NCBI GenBank assembly: GCA_020543525.1
Contig: JAHYIO010000003.1
Location: forward strand, 3,472,001-3,536,000
Direction of reading: 5' to 3'
From: Coriolopsis trogii
Taxonomy: Eukaryota > Basidiomycota > Agaricomycetes > Polyporales > Polyporaceae
DNA length: 64,000 nt
The translations under genes and the position numbers were made by a program. Under the pieces are notes generated by a model that saw nothing but the letters and a program-made list of their open reading frames with translations, ran no database searches and was not told where the DNA came from. This document shows, piece by piece, positions 22,787 through 34,440 of this stretch (position 1 is its first letter; every line of letters starts with the position of its first letter).

Positions 22787-24405
22787 GGGCGTGGTGGGAT
22801 ATACTCCTTGCAAAGTGTACTTGTACTGTTACTCGATGTCTTTGTGCTGTGTAGATCGTCTCCGCCTTGCTGTCTGTTCATGTACGTTCGTAATGTGATG
22901 TCCGTTTCCATTGACGGCGTTCACGGAAATACATTTTCCTACTATCACTATGTGAGTTAGACGACTGCTCTACAGACTCACATGACTAACGACGGAGCCT
23001 GCAGGGGTGGAAATAGTTCCCGGTCCTTGAACGGCCAGGCGAAGCTAATACGTCAGGAATGCAGCCCAGGTTCGTTTCCGACGGCCCTTGTTCCCTATAA
23101 AGTCCTACTGGAGGGAGTCAGATATAGCCAAAGAGGAAAACACGGGAATCTACCCCTCTAACAGCATCGGGTGCACTTTTAAGAAGGAAGCTTCGGTCTC
23201 GCGTATCACCATCATGACACGTCCAATTCAAGGGGCTTTTCCGCATTGGGGAACCTGGAGCAGAGTCATCCACGCCAAATGCCTCACGACCGGATGTATG
23301 CTTAACGTTGAACGTCGGGGAACTCTGTCGTTGCAGTGGACGCCGCATGTTGTGATCATAAGAACTGAAACTAGTCATGCAGTAGCACCCCGTTCGTGAT
23401 GTTCTCCCACCACAATTCAAGTCCTACGTTTGGCTCATATTGAGATGACCAGCCTCGCCGACCCGTGATTCAGCATAGACTCCTAGGGCTCAGCGTTGGG
23501 AGCAGCGCTGCTTCCAAGGCTGAGCCGGACTCCAAGGAAATTGGAGAGGTAGTCGGGGCACTACATGCCCAGGTCAGAGCGCATTGCAGTTCAAAACCAT
23601 ATTACCGTGCAGACTGAGGACTTGAACGTGGTTATGACATGAGGAACTAAGTAGTGGTGGCGGATGAAAGCAGACGGGCACCCTGCTTTGCAGGTGAACA
23701 AGAGCTTCCGGCATCCCGGCCCGGAAATCCTGAAAAAGGCATTAGCGCGCTAGTTTCAACTCATCCGACTCCTACCTCCACCACCACCCGTAGGCCTCTC
23801 CCCTTTGTCTTTGCTCCATCGCCGTCATCCTGCCTATGCGTGATCAGTCTGAGACGACAAATTGCCATGTTTCTCAACAGAAATTGAACATCATTGGTCA
23901 CAACTCACAAGCTGGTACCGAGGATGGACAGACGGCGCGCCCTCGACTCACGTCAAGTTATACCAGAACACATCAACCATTACTGAAGTGGTCTACAATA
24001 TGGCTGAGTATGGTGCTCCTCGTGAGAGGCTTTTGAGACATTCTACACAGCTTCTTATGGGCGTTCCGGTTAGTACCCACCTGGACATCCGATAGTCCGG
24101 AATGGTTCGTTGCATTTGACTATGGTGAAATGTACGCGGGCGCTGTGTTGGGACACGCTACTGCTTTGCGTGGGTCCTGTCCCACACAGCACGCGATCGG
24201 GGTGGGGCTGCTCGCTATTGACCCACTGCAGGAACGCACCTGCAGGCCAAGATTATACGCAGCGTTTGTTTCCCAGGCGCACGACCGGCCCCATATAAAA
24301 CGAGCACGGGAAACATGCAGCGGATCCCAAGCCTCCGTATCAGCTCATTCTCACAGTGTCTTCCTCTCCAGTTCTCTCTCCCAGTACAAAGTCATCTAGC
24401 AAAGC
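22787..24405. other. Intergenic region upstream of the reductase gene
   Basis: No gene is supported over 1.6 kb. Near the right end there is a TATA box (CCATATAAAACGAG, about 24291-24304), about 110 bases before the ATG at 24406. Confidence 0.5.
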
Positions 24406-25524
24406 ATGAAGGTTCTCATTCTCGGGTGCGTGGCGATTATTTGTCGAAGTATGGGTAGATTCTGAGAGACTGTCGCATGCTCTAGCGCCACTGGATTCAT
24501 CGGCTTCCCTGTTGCGCAGGCCTTTGTTCGGGCAGGCCACATTGTCTACGGGCAGACGCGCAGCGCCGACAAGACCAAGCAGCTCGCAGCGGAAGAAAGT
24601 GAGTTTCGCGCGCTATCATACTCCCCGCACACGTTCCCGACATTGCGACTGACGTTTCAACACCTATTCTTTCATCATACAGTCACACCTATCGTCGCCC
24701 CACCGGACGAACACACCGCCTTCCGGGAGATCATCCCCACCCTCGACGTGATCATCGACGCACTCGGCGGCAACGACGTACGGACGCTGTCCGACTCCAT
24801 CCTTTCCTCCACCGCCTCAGCCGCGTCGGACCTCCGGCCCGCTCACGCACCCAAGATCACATACATCTACACGTCCGGCACCTGGGTGCATGGCGAGAGC
24901 CGCACCGAAGTCGTGTCCGATACCACGCCCTGCACGCGCCCCGCGACGCTGGTCGCCTGGCGGCCTGCGCAGGAACAGCGCGTCGTCAGCCACCCTGGGG
25001 TGAACGGGCTCGTCATCCGCCCGTCGCTCCTGTACGGCCGCTCGGGCTCGCTCTTTGCGACCGTCTTCCGAAAGGCGGCTGAGACGGGGACGGTCGAGTG
25101 GCCGGGGGCGCCTGGGGGACGCCTGGCGCTCGTGCACGCGGACGACCTCGCGGAGGTGTACGTGCGCGCGGCGGAGCAGGCCGCTGTCGCGGGGGGTGAG
25201 ATCTTTGATGCCTCGAACGACGTGAACGAGAGCACGGATGCGTTCCTGCAGCGGCTTGTCGAGGTCTCGGGCGCGCCTGGTGGGTATAGGTACTTTGAGC
25301 CCACGAACTGTGAGTGCTCGCTTCCTCACTGGATGATTCGATTGGGCCAAATGCTGACAGTGGTTGTGTTCTGGACAGTGTTTGAGACAGCGCTGAGTAC
25401 GACGACTATCATCCGGCCGTACCTTGCGCGTTCGCTCCTAGGATGGCGGCCACGCAAGGCTGGGCTGCTTGACCACCTCGACGTGTACTACCAGGCTTGG
25501 CAGGCGAGCGAGGGAAAGATGTAG
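24406..25524 (+). CDS. NAD(P)-dependent epimerase/dehydratase-like (atypical SDR) protein
   Basis: Four exons (24406-24425, 24486-24598, 24683-25309, 25379-25524) join in frame. The N-terminus MKVLILGATGFIGFPVAQAF is a classic Rossmann nucleotide-binding motif GxxGxxG, split by the first intron within the first Gly codon. It continues with YIYTSGTWVHGES (active-site region, as in extended/atypical SDRs), GLVIRPSLLYGRSGSLFA, LVHADDLAEVYVRAAE and the C-terminal LLGWRPRKAGLLDHLDVYY. The length of about 300 residues fits the NmrA/epimerase-like atypical SDRs. It lies between P450-2 and P450-3 and may act on the same small molecule, but only position suggests this. Confidence 0.85.
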
Positions 25525-26049
25525 ATACGAACCATCCTTGGTTGCTCTGTCGCAAGTGCAAGTGTGTTGCCCACGAAACCTCAGAGTCAATCATAACAGT
25601 ACGGACTCTCTGGGGTGAGCCACCATCCGGTGGCATCTACGTTGATGGATTGTCGTGTAGGTTCGGAACGTGATAGACGATACATTGCAAGACGTTGTGG
25701 TCAATTCACAGACATCTTCAGGTTGAGTACGAAGCCAGTGAACGCTCGAAATAGCCCACATTCCTCCAACTGCTCTGTCAATCCGCCTTACGTGGCTCTC
25801 GGAAACACGGAGGTAGCGCGCATTGGCTCCGCACAACGTGGCGTCTTGCCGTCCACGGGCTGCCCAATGCAGAAGTACTCCCACACCAAGGAGACCGCCG
25901 GCGGCTCCGCGTTTCCGACGCAGTGAGGTTGGCCCGCGCTCGTGCATGGAGGTTCTCATATATATTCAACCTCGTCCCGGCCCACAATGTGCAACCAAAT
26001 CCTATTCATATACCCACATACCGTGGTCGACATCTTGCATTACTGAGAC
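25525..26049. promoter_or_regulatory. P450-3 upstream region, duplicated
   Basis: The block 25690-25870 matches 16490-16760 in inverted orientation upstream of P450-1, so the duplication carried its promoter. Confidence 0.5.
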
Positions 26050-28500
26050 ATGCACCCTGGCTTTGTCCTAGCTGGGGCAGCCATCGTCCTGCACCTTCTA
26101 TGGCGCATCGTGCGGACTTATTCCGTCCGGAGTCCTTTGGACAACCTGCCCGGTCCGGCTGCGACGTCGATTATCCTAGGTATGGTGCGGTTTCCAACTT
26201 GCTCCAACATCTGATTACAGCGCATGGTCGGTTGAATTCTAGGCAACGTGGCCCAAATCTTCAGGCGCGACAGCTGGGACTTCGTCCGGAGCCTCTCTGA
26301 GGACTATGGACCAGTGGCCAAGATCCACGCATTTCTCGGTGTACGTAGGCTCTAGGCTTGCTTGTGTCGATGCGCCAAGGTCTGACCTCAGAGTTCTCCA
26401 GGAACGATGGCTACATGTCTATGACACCAAAGCCTTGTATCACATTTTCATCAAGGACCAAGACCTATACGACAGAGGCGAGCAGAAGTTCATGTACGCA
26501 CATGCACAGCGAAGCTTGTGACTCCGCAGTAGCTCACATCGCTCCGCGCAGCATCGGGAGGTTGCTCATTGGGCCGGGTCTGCCGAACACGACAGGAGAG
26601 ACACACAGGCGACAGCGCAAGATGTTGACACCCGTTTTCTCCGCCGCGCATATGCGCAACCTAACTCCTGTCTTTTATGATGTTGCTGGGAAGGTACGTC
26701 GCACGAGCCTCTGTTGTCGTCCCTCGGACATCGAACACTCACTCAAACCATGTTCGTAGTTGCGTACGGCCATTGAGACTCGTGTGCAAAATGGGCACAA
26801 AGAGCTCGACTTCCTCGGCTGGATGGGCCGTACCGCACTCGAACTCCTCGGGCAGGGAACCTTCGGCTACAGTTTTGATCCCCTGGTACAGGACACTCGA
26901 AACGAGTTTACGGAGGCTGTCAAGGCCTTTGTGTCAGTTCATTCCATGCTCTGTTTTGCACGCGACGCCCTGCTAACAACCAGCACGCGGGTATCTCAGA
27001 CCTGCGCTTTCAGCTGTCCCGGCCATGCGGTTCATCGCACCGTACCTGAAGTACCTTGGTCCGCCGTGGTTCCGGCGCATCCTCCTGGATCTCATTCCGA
27101 ATCGCAAGATACAACATGTAAAGATGCTCGTCGACACGGTGTCTACACGATCGGCCGACATCATTCGGGCCAAGAAGGCGGCAATTGAGAGCGGAGACCA
27201 GGAGATCCTGCACACTATGGGAGAAGGGAAAGATGTCATGAGCATCCTCCGTGCGTGTTCTGAGACCTGTCCGACTTCTTCTCTCCGACGACTCATCCGT
27301 ACTGTGCACACAGTCAAAGCCAATCTTATGGCCTCTGAGGAAGACAGGCTTCCCGACGACCAGCTGCTGGCACAGATTGGGTATGAGTCGCTCCTCTGCC
27401 TGAATATGTGTCTTGTACTGCGAGTCTCACCCAGACGCGTCTATCAGGACGTTCATCATCGCTGGGGTAGACACCACGTCTAACAGTCTCGCACGTATCC
27501 TGCATATTCTCGCAGAGAACCCCGACGCACAGCAGAAGTTGCGCAGTGAGCTTCACGAGGCGCAGGAACGGTACGGGGCCGAGATACCCTACGACGAGCT
27601 CTCCGCCCTTCCGTACCTCGATGCCATATGCCGTGAAACCTTGCGCCTGCACGCCCCGGTCACCTTCGTGACGCGACAGTAAGTCCTCCCATCACGTTTA
27701 CCTCCCAGCTCAGCAATGGTGAGTTCATTATACCCCACAGGGCCATGGAGGACACCGTCCTTCCTCTCTCCGAGCCGATTCGCGGACTGGACGGCAAGAC
27801 CATCAGTGAATTGCACATCCCCAAGGACACCACGGTGATGATCAACGTGCGCGCCTGCAACCGGAACAAGGACCTATGGGGCGAGGATGCGGACGAATGG
27901 AAGCCGGAGCGCTGGCTGCAGCCTCTCCCGACAGCGGTCGAGGAGGCTCGCGTTCCTGGGGTATACTCGAACCTGTAAGTTTGCGAGTCGTAAGGCTGAT
28001 GTGCACCTGCTGACGACCTTCTGGTGGCCATATAGGATGACCTTCATCGGTGGCGGCAGGTCGTGCATGTACGTCCCCTTGCAGTTCAACGGCTTCTTTT
28101 CGCCCGATAGTATGCTGACGCTCGCGACCGCAGTGGCTTCAAGTTCTCCCAGCTCGAGATGAGTGAGTTACAGTTTGGGCTATCACGATCACTGGTACAT
28201 TCGACTCACCGTTCTGCCTTCCTCTGCTTCAGAGGTTGTCCTCGCGGTCCTTATCTCCGCCTTCAAGTTCGAACTCGTACCCGAGAAGCCCATCATCTGG
28301 AACTTCGCGGGCATCGCATACCCTGCTGTGAAGGAGGACGATTTGAGACCGGCGATGTACATGAACGTCAGTCTGGCCACCCGGTAGATCGTGCACGTAG
28401 TTGTGTATGGTACACGCTCCTTGGTATCTCTCCGCAAGATATACTATTCACTCACCATGGCTGCTTTGACCAACGCACGAGAGTGCCAGAGAACTCCATC
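25685..28500 (+). repeat. Segmental duplication copy 2 (inverted relative to copy 1)
   Basis: It covers the promoter block, P450-3 and its 3' flank. The flank 28388-28500 contains GTGCACGTAGTTGTGYATGG, GTACACGCTCCTT and CTCACCATGGCTG in the same order as the P450-1 3' flank at 13360-13468 read on the minus strand. Confidence 0.75.
26050..28387 (+). CDS. Cytochrome P450 monooxygenase (P450-3), twin of P450-1
   Basis: Twelve exons are traced. The start at 26050 gives the anchor VLAGAAIVLHLLWRIV and hinge LDNLPGPAA. The core has HRRQRKMLTPVFSAAHMR, TFIIAGVDTTSNSLARIL (oxygen-binding I-helix), YLDAICRETLRLHAPV (ExxR), EWKPERW and MTFIGGGRSC-IGFKFSQLE (haem Cys). The stop at 28387 follows MYMNVSLATR, the same ending as P450-1. 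Differences from P450-1 are mostly conservative (for example FIGGGRSC against FISGGRSC), so both copies appear to be under purifying selection. It sits immediately downstream of, and in the same direction as, the reductase gene. The substrate is unknown. Confidence 0.9.
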
Positions 28501-28977
28501 GGTATCGCTTATTCTAGGAATGCTGACCTGACTAACTGGAAGGACCGCTGATCATCCGCTTTCGTTCTCCGCTCACGAATCGCGAGGGGAGTGTTTCTGA
28601 TTTGTACACGGCCAATTTCTCTTCCCTGGGACAAACCTTACGCATGCTGTAAGCTGCCTGGTTCCCGTGCGTACCATCCGTCGCGTCACCGCCCACTCCA
28701 ATTTGTAAAGGCCTAATATCTACGGGCCAAGTGGTGAAGATGTCAATGAACGTCTTCGAGAAGTTGCGCCCTGTAGACTTGACCATACCTTCAACAGGCC
28801 CTTGGATCGCTCGAGCGCGACGGAGAGGAGCGGACACGCAGATGATGGAATCCGCGCATACACCGTGCGTCGCGTGTCACCGCAAGAGAATTACCCAAAA
28901 CACATATATGGACGAGACCGTCCGCTAGTTGTGCATGAAACGGTATGGTCAATGTCCAGCGCTCTAGAAACTCCAGC
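28388..28977. other. Intergenic region after P450-3
   Basis: The first 110 bases are duplicated 3' flank. The rest shows no supported gene. Confidence 0.4.
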
Positions 28978-29797
28978 TCATGCAGGCCCGCCTTCGAGCG
29001 CCTCTTGCCTCGGCGAGCTAAGCGCCATATCCGCCATCTCGACAGTTTCCGGGTGGCCGTCGTCATCCCCTCTACCCGGCTTGTAAGACGGCGTGCGAGA
29101 GTAGGGCGGCAGGCCATCATCCGCGTCTCGGCTTGAGGGGTCATCTCTCGCGGGTCCTGCTCCTGCGAAGGGGTGTAAGCGTACAATACCACATGGAAGG
29201 AGTTGGGAAGCTACCCGCTGCGTCACATGCGCGCTCGCGCCTCCTTCGCGCACGAAGATATGAGGCCACCGCGATCACCACTATACACGCAGTCGCCAGT
29301 GTCAGAACGACTGGCAGGATGACGTCCAGAGGAGCCCCAGAACCGGACGAACGGGAGGGCGCTGGGGACAGCGAGGTCGCTGACGCCAATGCTGCACTTG
29401 CCTGCTTGCACTGCGTCGACGAAAGCTGGCCTGGGGGTAAGCAGCTCGAGTTCGTGCTCTGCTGGACGCGGAGTGTGATGTTGCGCCACGATCCGGTCGT
29501 GTCGGTGAGCCGGATGTCGACGTATTGGCCCGCGCAGACGTCTACGACCCACTCGACTACGGGGTACATTAGCGGATCGAGTGTGGTGTTGAGGAAAGGC
29601 GTGTGCGATTACGCGGACGATACGAGGAGAGTGGACTTTCCGAAGGCGTCTGTCCATGAGATACCAACTTTCTCACATTGTGAGAAATTGCCGGACACGT
29701 AGAGGGTTATTGGGTAGACGTTGGGAGCGCTGAGCACAGCAGCGATGAGGACGAGCAAGACCTGCGAAAGGTCAAATACAGGAGCTATATCAAACAA
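28978..29797 (-). pseudogene. Single-pass membrane protein gene with an in-frame stop codon
   Basis: The layout is that of a basidiomycete type I membrane protein: signal-peptide-like VLLVLIAAVLSAP, a luminal beta domain with FSQCEKVGISWTDAFGKS and CAGQYVDIRLTDTTGSWRN, a Ser-rich stalk, one membrane helix (VILPVVLTLATACIVVIAV), an RARRRRER stop-transfer stretch, and a cytosolic tail with DDGLPPYSRTPSYKPG ending EALEGGPA at 28978. A 52-nt intron (GTAGCT...CGCAG, about 29162-29213) restores the tail frame. The luminal domain is interrupted by TAA at 29609-29611, with coding-like sequence on both sides in the same frame. I found no intron that removes the stop and keeps the frame. The 5' end is uncertain: a CAG acceptor precedes VLLVL, so an upstream exon near 29880 is possible. 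Confidence 0.6.
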
Positions 29798-30425
29798 TGA
29801 TTGCCCCTGTTAGACTGCAGCGGAACACATCGAAGAAGACCGGGGACTCACCAACTGAGTACCACAATTGGGCAGGGGACAATCTGTCGCGTCCGCGTCG
29901 CTCACAGCTGTGACGCTGGGCCATGTCCGCGATCGTTCCTCTCAGCAAGAGGGTATGTACGACATCACAGTGCCGGTCTTTCAAGATAGAATGTGGCATT
30001 ACGAACTATATAAGAAACTCAAACAACACCTGACTCACCCATTTAGTATGCAGCCCCGCGACACTTTGATAGACTGCGCGATCTGGTCACACACGGTATC
30101 CAGCGTGTAGAATTGAGGAAGGACAACCATCGGGAAAGTCCAAGTTGACAGGCTATTCCGAATCCCTCACGAGTACTCATCGTGGAGGTGACACGGGTCG
30201 AGATATCCACCGACCCGCTCGATCTAATGGAGTACAGATTGGCGGTCAGAAAGTGGCAGATGCAGATATAGGTATACGAACCTGTACATTGAACACAAGA
30301 CGTAGCGAGACAAGAAGGTAACAATACATTCATCCGAATCCAAGATGTCCGTCTCCAACCCTGAATTATACATACAAATCGATATTATCACCCTATGAAC
30401 GATTCATGACACCCCGAACGCAGTC
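29798..30425. other. Intergenic region
   Basis: A first exon of the membrane protein may lie near 29870-29970 (minus strand, donor GTGAGT). Otherwise I see nothing. Confidence 0.35.
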
Positions 30426-31209
30426 CTATTCCTCGTCGTCAGATTCCGGGTCTCGAGAGTCCACCAAACCCTCCGGCACCACGCCCAAAGTCTCCGTTGG
30501 CAACCCCAGCTTCACGCGCACGAGCGCAAAGTCGAGGTCGTTCGGACACTCGGCGTGGCCCTCCTCGCCCTCGAGGACAGCGTCGATGTACTGCTTCTCT
30601 GCATCATAGTGGCGCCCGAGGGGGGAGAGCTCCTCGCGCGCACGGTCGACGATGCAGTCGAGGGCGTACTCGGCTTTTCCGCCATTGTCCAAGTACGCTG
30701 CAACGAGCTTCGAGTCGGAAGACGCGTCGGACGCGTTCGCAGCGTCCCGGAGTGTGGACAGACGGTCCGAGACAGTGGATACAGAGGGGAAGTCCTTGCG
30801 ATCGGGTGCTGCGGCGTTCACGAGGTCAACAATTGTCTTGAACACGGCGATGTAACCGCGGTAGACAGCATCGCCTGCGGCAGCGCCTTCGGATGCTGCA
30901 GACGGCCCGATCTTCTCGCGGACTGCGGTAGGGAGGTAGTGGAAAGAGGTATCTATGTGGGCATAGTCGATGGGGAGCACGCTGGTCACATCCTTGGGCA
31001 CGCCGTCTTGTGTTTCAAGTAGTGACTTGGCAAGCTCATACCGAACCTCCGCAGAGTCTGACCGGGGAGTGTATCATGGACTGCGGCGAAGAGGCCTATG
31101 GTTGTATAGTATACTCACATTCAAGACGTTCCCTCATCCTTGGCGATAGCCAACCCTCGTAACACTCGCCGCAGGTGCATGTTATCTTTGTGGTAGTGGT
31201 TTCCAACAT
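30426..31209 (-). CDS. Hypothetical protein with N-terminal CxCGxC motif (two exons)
   Basis: Exons 31119-31209 and 30426-31057 are joined by a 61-nt intron (GTGAGT...GTCAG). The N-terminus has KITCTCGECYEGWLSPRMRE, a short Cys cluster, followed by the helical, acidic body (YELAKSLLETQDGVPKDV, YAHIDTSFHYLPTAVREKIG, AEYALDCIVDRAREELSPLG) and an acidic tail ending DSRDPESDDEE. No membrane segment is visible. This resembles an uncharacterised protein group I associate with agaricomycetes. The start at 31209 is preferred, although the frame stays open to 31290. It is about 240 residues long. Confidence 0.68.
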
Positions 31210-31510
31210 TGGGTCTCGCTGGGGGGTGAAGCAGAGTGCGAGGGGCGAGCCGAGGTGGTGGTGTGGTGGTGAGGAGGAGAAAGTGAACAAGACGCGTTCA
31301 CCCGTCCGACTTATAGCACATATTAGCGCCCATTATGCCCGCGCCACAATTGCCCCGGTAGTATATCTTGTGCCCAAGACAAGCCGATCGAGGCTCTCTA
31401 TCTCTACAGCTGGATACTGCTACAACAAGCCAATGCGTCCAAGTCCATTGCCACGAGATGCAGCCAGTCCATTGTCCTTGGGGGTCGTGCCACAATGCTT
31501 AGATCCCCTC

Positions 31511-33154
31511 TCATTCGAATCCGAAATGCCCCTTCAGATTCTCCAACGATTCTGTCGAAGTGAAAGATTCCGTGGAAGGTGTGAACGGTAAGTCGGGTAG
31601 CGGCTGTAAGCAAGCAGGGGACGCAAGATTTCGTAGTGTTCAGCGTGCAACGCAATCTGGTATACGGTATACCCTGCATACCTTCCAACGTGCTCGTTCC
31701 CTTCGCTCGATATCGCGCCGCCGGACCTCATGAAGCGTAAAGTAGAATCGTGAGATGAGAATTGGTGGCAGCCTACCAAGGGGTGGAAATGGGCAACGTT
31801 AGGGGTAGCCTCTCGCCACACGGGAAGACAAGAATGCGTACAGCTCTGCTATGTCGCACACAATGATCGTGCTTTGGTCGAGTAGAATGTCTGAACTCAG
31901 TTGAGCCGTTTGGAGTAACATCATAGCCCTGAAGTAGGTAACAATCAGGAAACGCGACGTGCCAACGGTGGAGAAGAGCCGATAGCGCCGACTCACAAGA
32001 AGTAGAGTGCTCCTTCGCGAAGGACTACCGTGCGGTAACGAAGTTTGCGAGGGCGCCGGATATACGCTTCCCATGTCTTGCTCACAGTGACGACAATCAC
32101 AATCATCTCAGCGAGCAGGAGCGGTACCCGGGTAAGCACCGCGACTGCACTGGTTGTTTAGTACTCGTCTCTCCTCTGGAGCGAGAGGGTTGTCTTACGA
32201 CTGAGACAGTAATCCTTCGTCAGTTGGTGTATACCCACGACTTGAAACGTGTTGGCTCACCTCGTCAGGGCGCCACGATCGAAACCCACTTCTGGGAAGC
32301 ATATGAACACAGGCAGAGGGAAGTCGATAAAGACATTCAGCTGAGTGTATGCGTCAAGAACCTGGAGTCGTTTCAGAGATCGTGTGGAGCCAAGCGCATG
32401 ATGTGCCTCACCAAGCTCGTCACGACCGGGAAGAGCGAGAGCAGCATGACTACGACTGCGATGACAGTGTTGTTGCTGCTTATCGCATATACTCGCAGTC
32501 CCGAGAAGCCTGTTCCCATTGTAGTGTTGGTCGCATGGATCTCTTGGAATGCACTCACCTGCCCAAACCACAAAGATAGTGATAATGCATGCCTGCGCAA
32601 TGCGCTGCAGGAATTCGCAGCTGCGATCACCCATGGATGTGATCAGCATATTAACTGATCAAAGCGTACAAGCACTCCTGTACTCACCTCTATGCAGAAC
32701 TCCACGTCAGTTCAGACCATGCTTACGAGAACACGGGGACTGACGCACGAAGTATGTCTGAGGCAGGAGGCTGCTCAATGCCTCGATAAAGTACTGAAAG
32801 AGAGTGACGTAACGATTGAGGAAGAACAGTGCTCGCGCCCACGTCAGTCTACGTCCCCAGGCGTAGCTGACTTCCCGGTCGAACGTGATGACATACTCAT
32901 ACAGAAGGAGAGCTGGGGCAAAGCCATGAATATCCGCCTCGGAGCCCGATCCACGAACAGACTCACTGAACATGATCACAAAGGAGTGTTGGGACCATAC
33001 ACTGAAATGGTAGGAAACAACTGGGCGTCAGCATGGCAGATTGTCCATGTTGTAGGCGAATCGCCACTCACCACTGCTCAAAAACGGCGATCGCCTGCGC
33101 GGTGAGTGCCGCGTCATCCAGCGAGTCAGCCTCGGTCGCATTCAGCGACGACAT
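31511..33154 (-). CDS. DUF6533-type multi-pass membrane protein
   Basis: The start at 33154 gives an N-terminus rich in acidic residues (SSLNATEADSLDDAALTAQA), then after an intron ALLLYEYVITFDREVSYAWG and RLTWARALFFLNRYVTLFQ, the DUF6533 signature. Further exons hold membrane segments, for example SGLRVYAISSNNTVIAVVVM and VPLLLAEMIVIVVTVSKTWE. Then come REGALYFL and the typical C-terminal LPPILISRFYFTLHEVRR with a Ser/Thr-rich tail (STESFTSTESLENLKG) ending at 31511. At least six introns are needed and some internal joins (around 31830-31970) are uncertain. Proteins of this kind are expanded in agaricomycetes; their role is unknown. Confidence 0.72.
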
Positions 33155-34440
33155 GATGGAGGAAGCAGACACCAGCGCCGGCGCCGGTATGGGATAGAAG
33201 GGATCGACGCGGGCGGGAGGGGCACAAAAGGGTGACCGGTCGCGCAGCAGCTCTGCGTAATATATACGGACTGCCTCCGACGACGACGGGCCTCTCCCTT
33301 GGCCACGGTCAGCGGCGCATCACCAACAAGTCAGGAGCGCGAAGGCCTTCCATTTGTAGGCCCGAGACGCCCGGTTGCAGCGAATGGGCGGACTCGAACT
33401 TTCGTCAGAAGCCCCCCTCGCAGCGAGAGACGGTTGGGTGTGCACATCGCGCACTGCGCCGAGATGGAAGCATACGCAGTGGGAAACTCGAAAGCCTGAT
33501 AAGTCCATTAGAGGCTTTCCGTTGTCGGAACTAATATCGGCATGCTCATACTGGGTGGCGGAAGGCTTGACACATTTAGTAGACCGTATAGTAGCAATTG
33601 CAATCAATCAGCAGGGTAGTGACTAGATCCTGGGCTTCGTGAACTCACCTCCGTTGATCACACAGCCTAACCCTTCGTGTTCCAATAACAGGCAGTCTTG
33701 AGGTCGTAATGCTGGAAGACTGGAATGCCCTTCTGGAGCTCAGAAGAAGTGCGCTCGCCGTGCGTGAGAGGACACCCATGCCAATCGCGTCTCTTCTCTC
33801 AGCCCTCGCGAGTCGTTCTTGTATCATTTGTTGTCATCGCGGGGGAGCTAGTTTAATCCAAAAATTCACCTCGGGGACTGCATGGTGGTCGACTAGGCCA
33901 GTATGTCGGTGACCGTGGTCAGATATCCGTTGAAGACACTGTTAATGATATGTGGGGTCGCAGAGTGGACGACCTGGTGATTGTGATGAGTAGCAGTCCA
34001 CATGCCAGAGATCTTGGGGCAAGGTTATCGCCTACATGTCTCTATAGTACACCTCATTCATGTTGTCCTGCGTAACAGTTTAGGCTGTGGCTGGTTGTGT
34101 ATGTCATGTGGTGGTATGTTGTAAGTTCAACAAGTTGAGACAAGTTTGCGCGTTGGATCGGGTGCCGGTCCGAAGACCGGGAGCACCGAGTTAGGTTATG
34201 GTTCCCCCCTATGGATCGTCCAACCGTCGCCGAGCACAAAGTACACTACTTTCCACTTTTCCGAGGTAGCATTCACAACCTCCATAATTGCCTTTATATC
34301 CTTATACTTATCGACACCGTCGAGATAGGGCCGGGCGTTGTATCAGCTGCAGTGCTTCAAGGACTCCCAAGATTGCCAGGGCGTCAATCAGGCGCGGAGT
34401 CCTTGTGTGCTGGACAGTACGTACGTACCACAGTGACCGA
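33155..34440. other. Intergenic region
   Basis: Small open frames only (for example minus strand 33645-33827, RLPVIGTRRVRLC). No splice-supported model. Confidence 0.35.

Noticed and set aside
33380..33450. tRNA-like GACTCGAACT stretch
   Set aside because: No pairing acceptor or anticodon stems on either strand.
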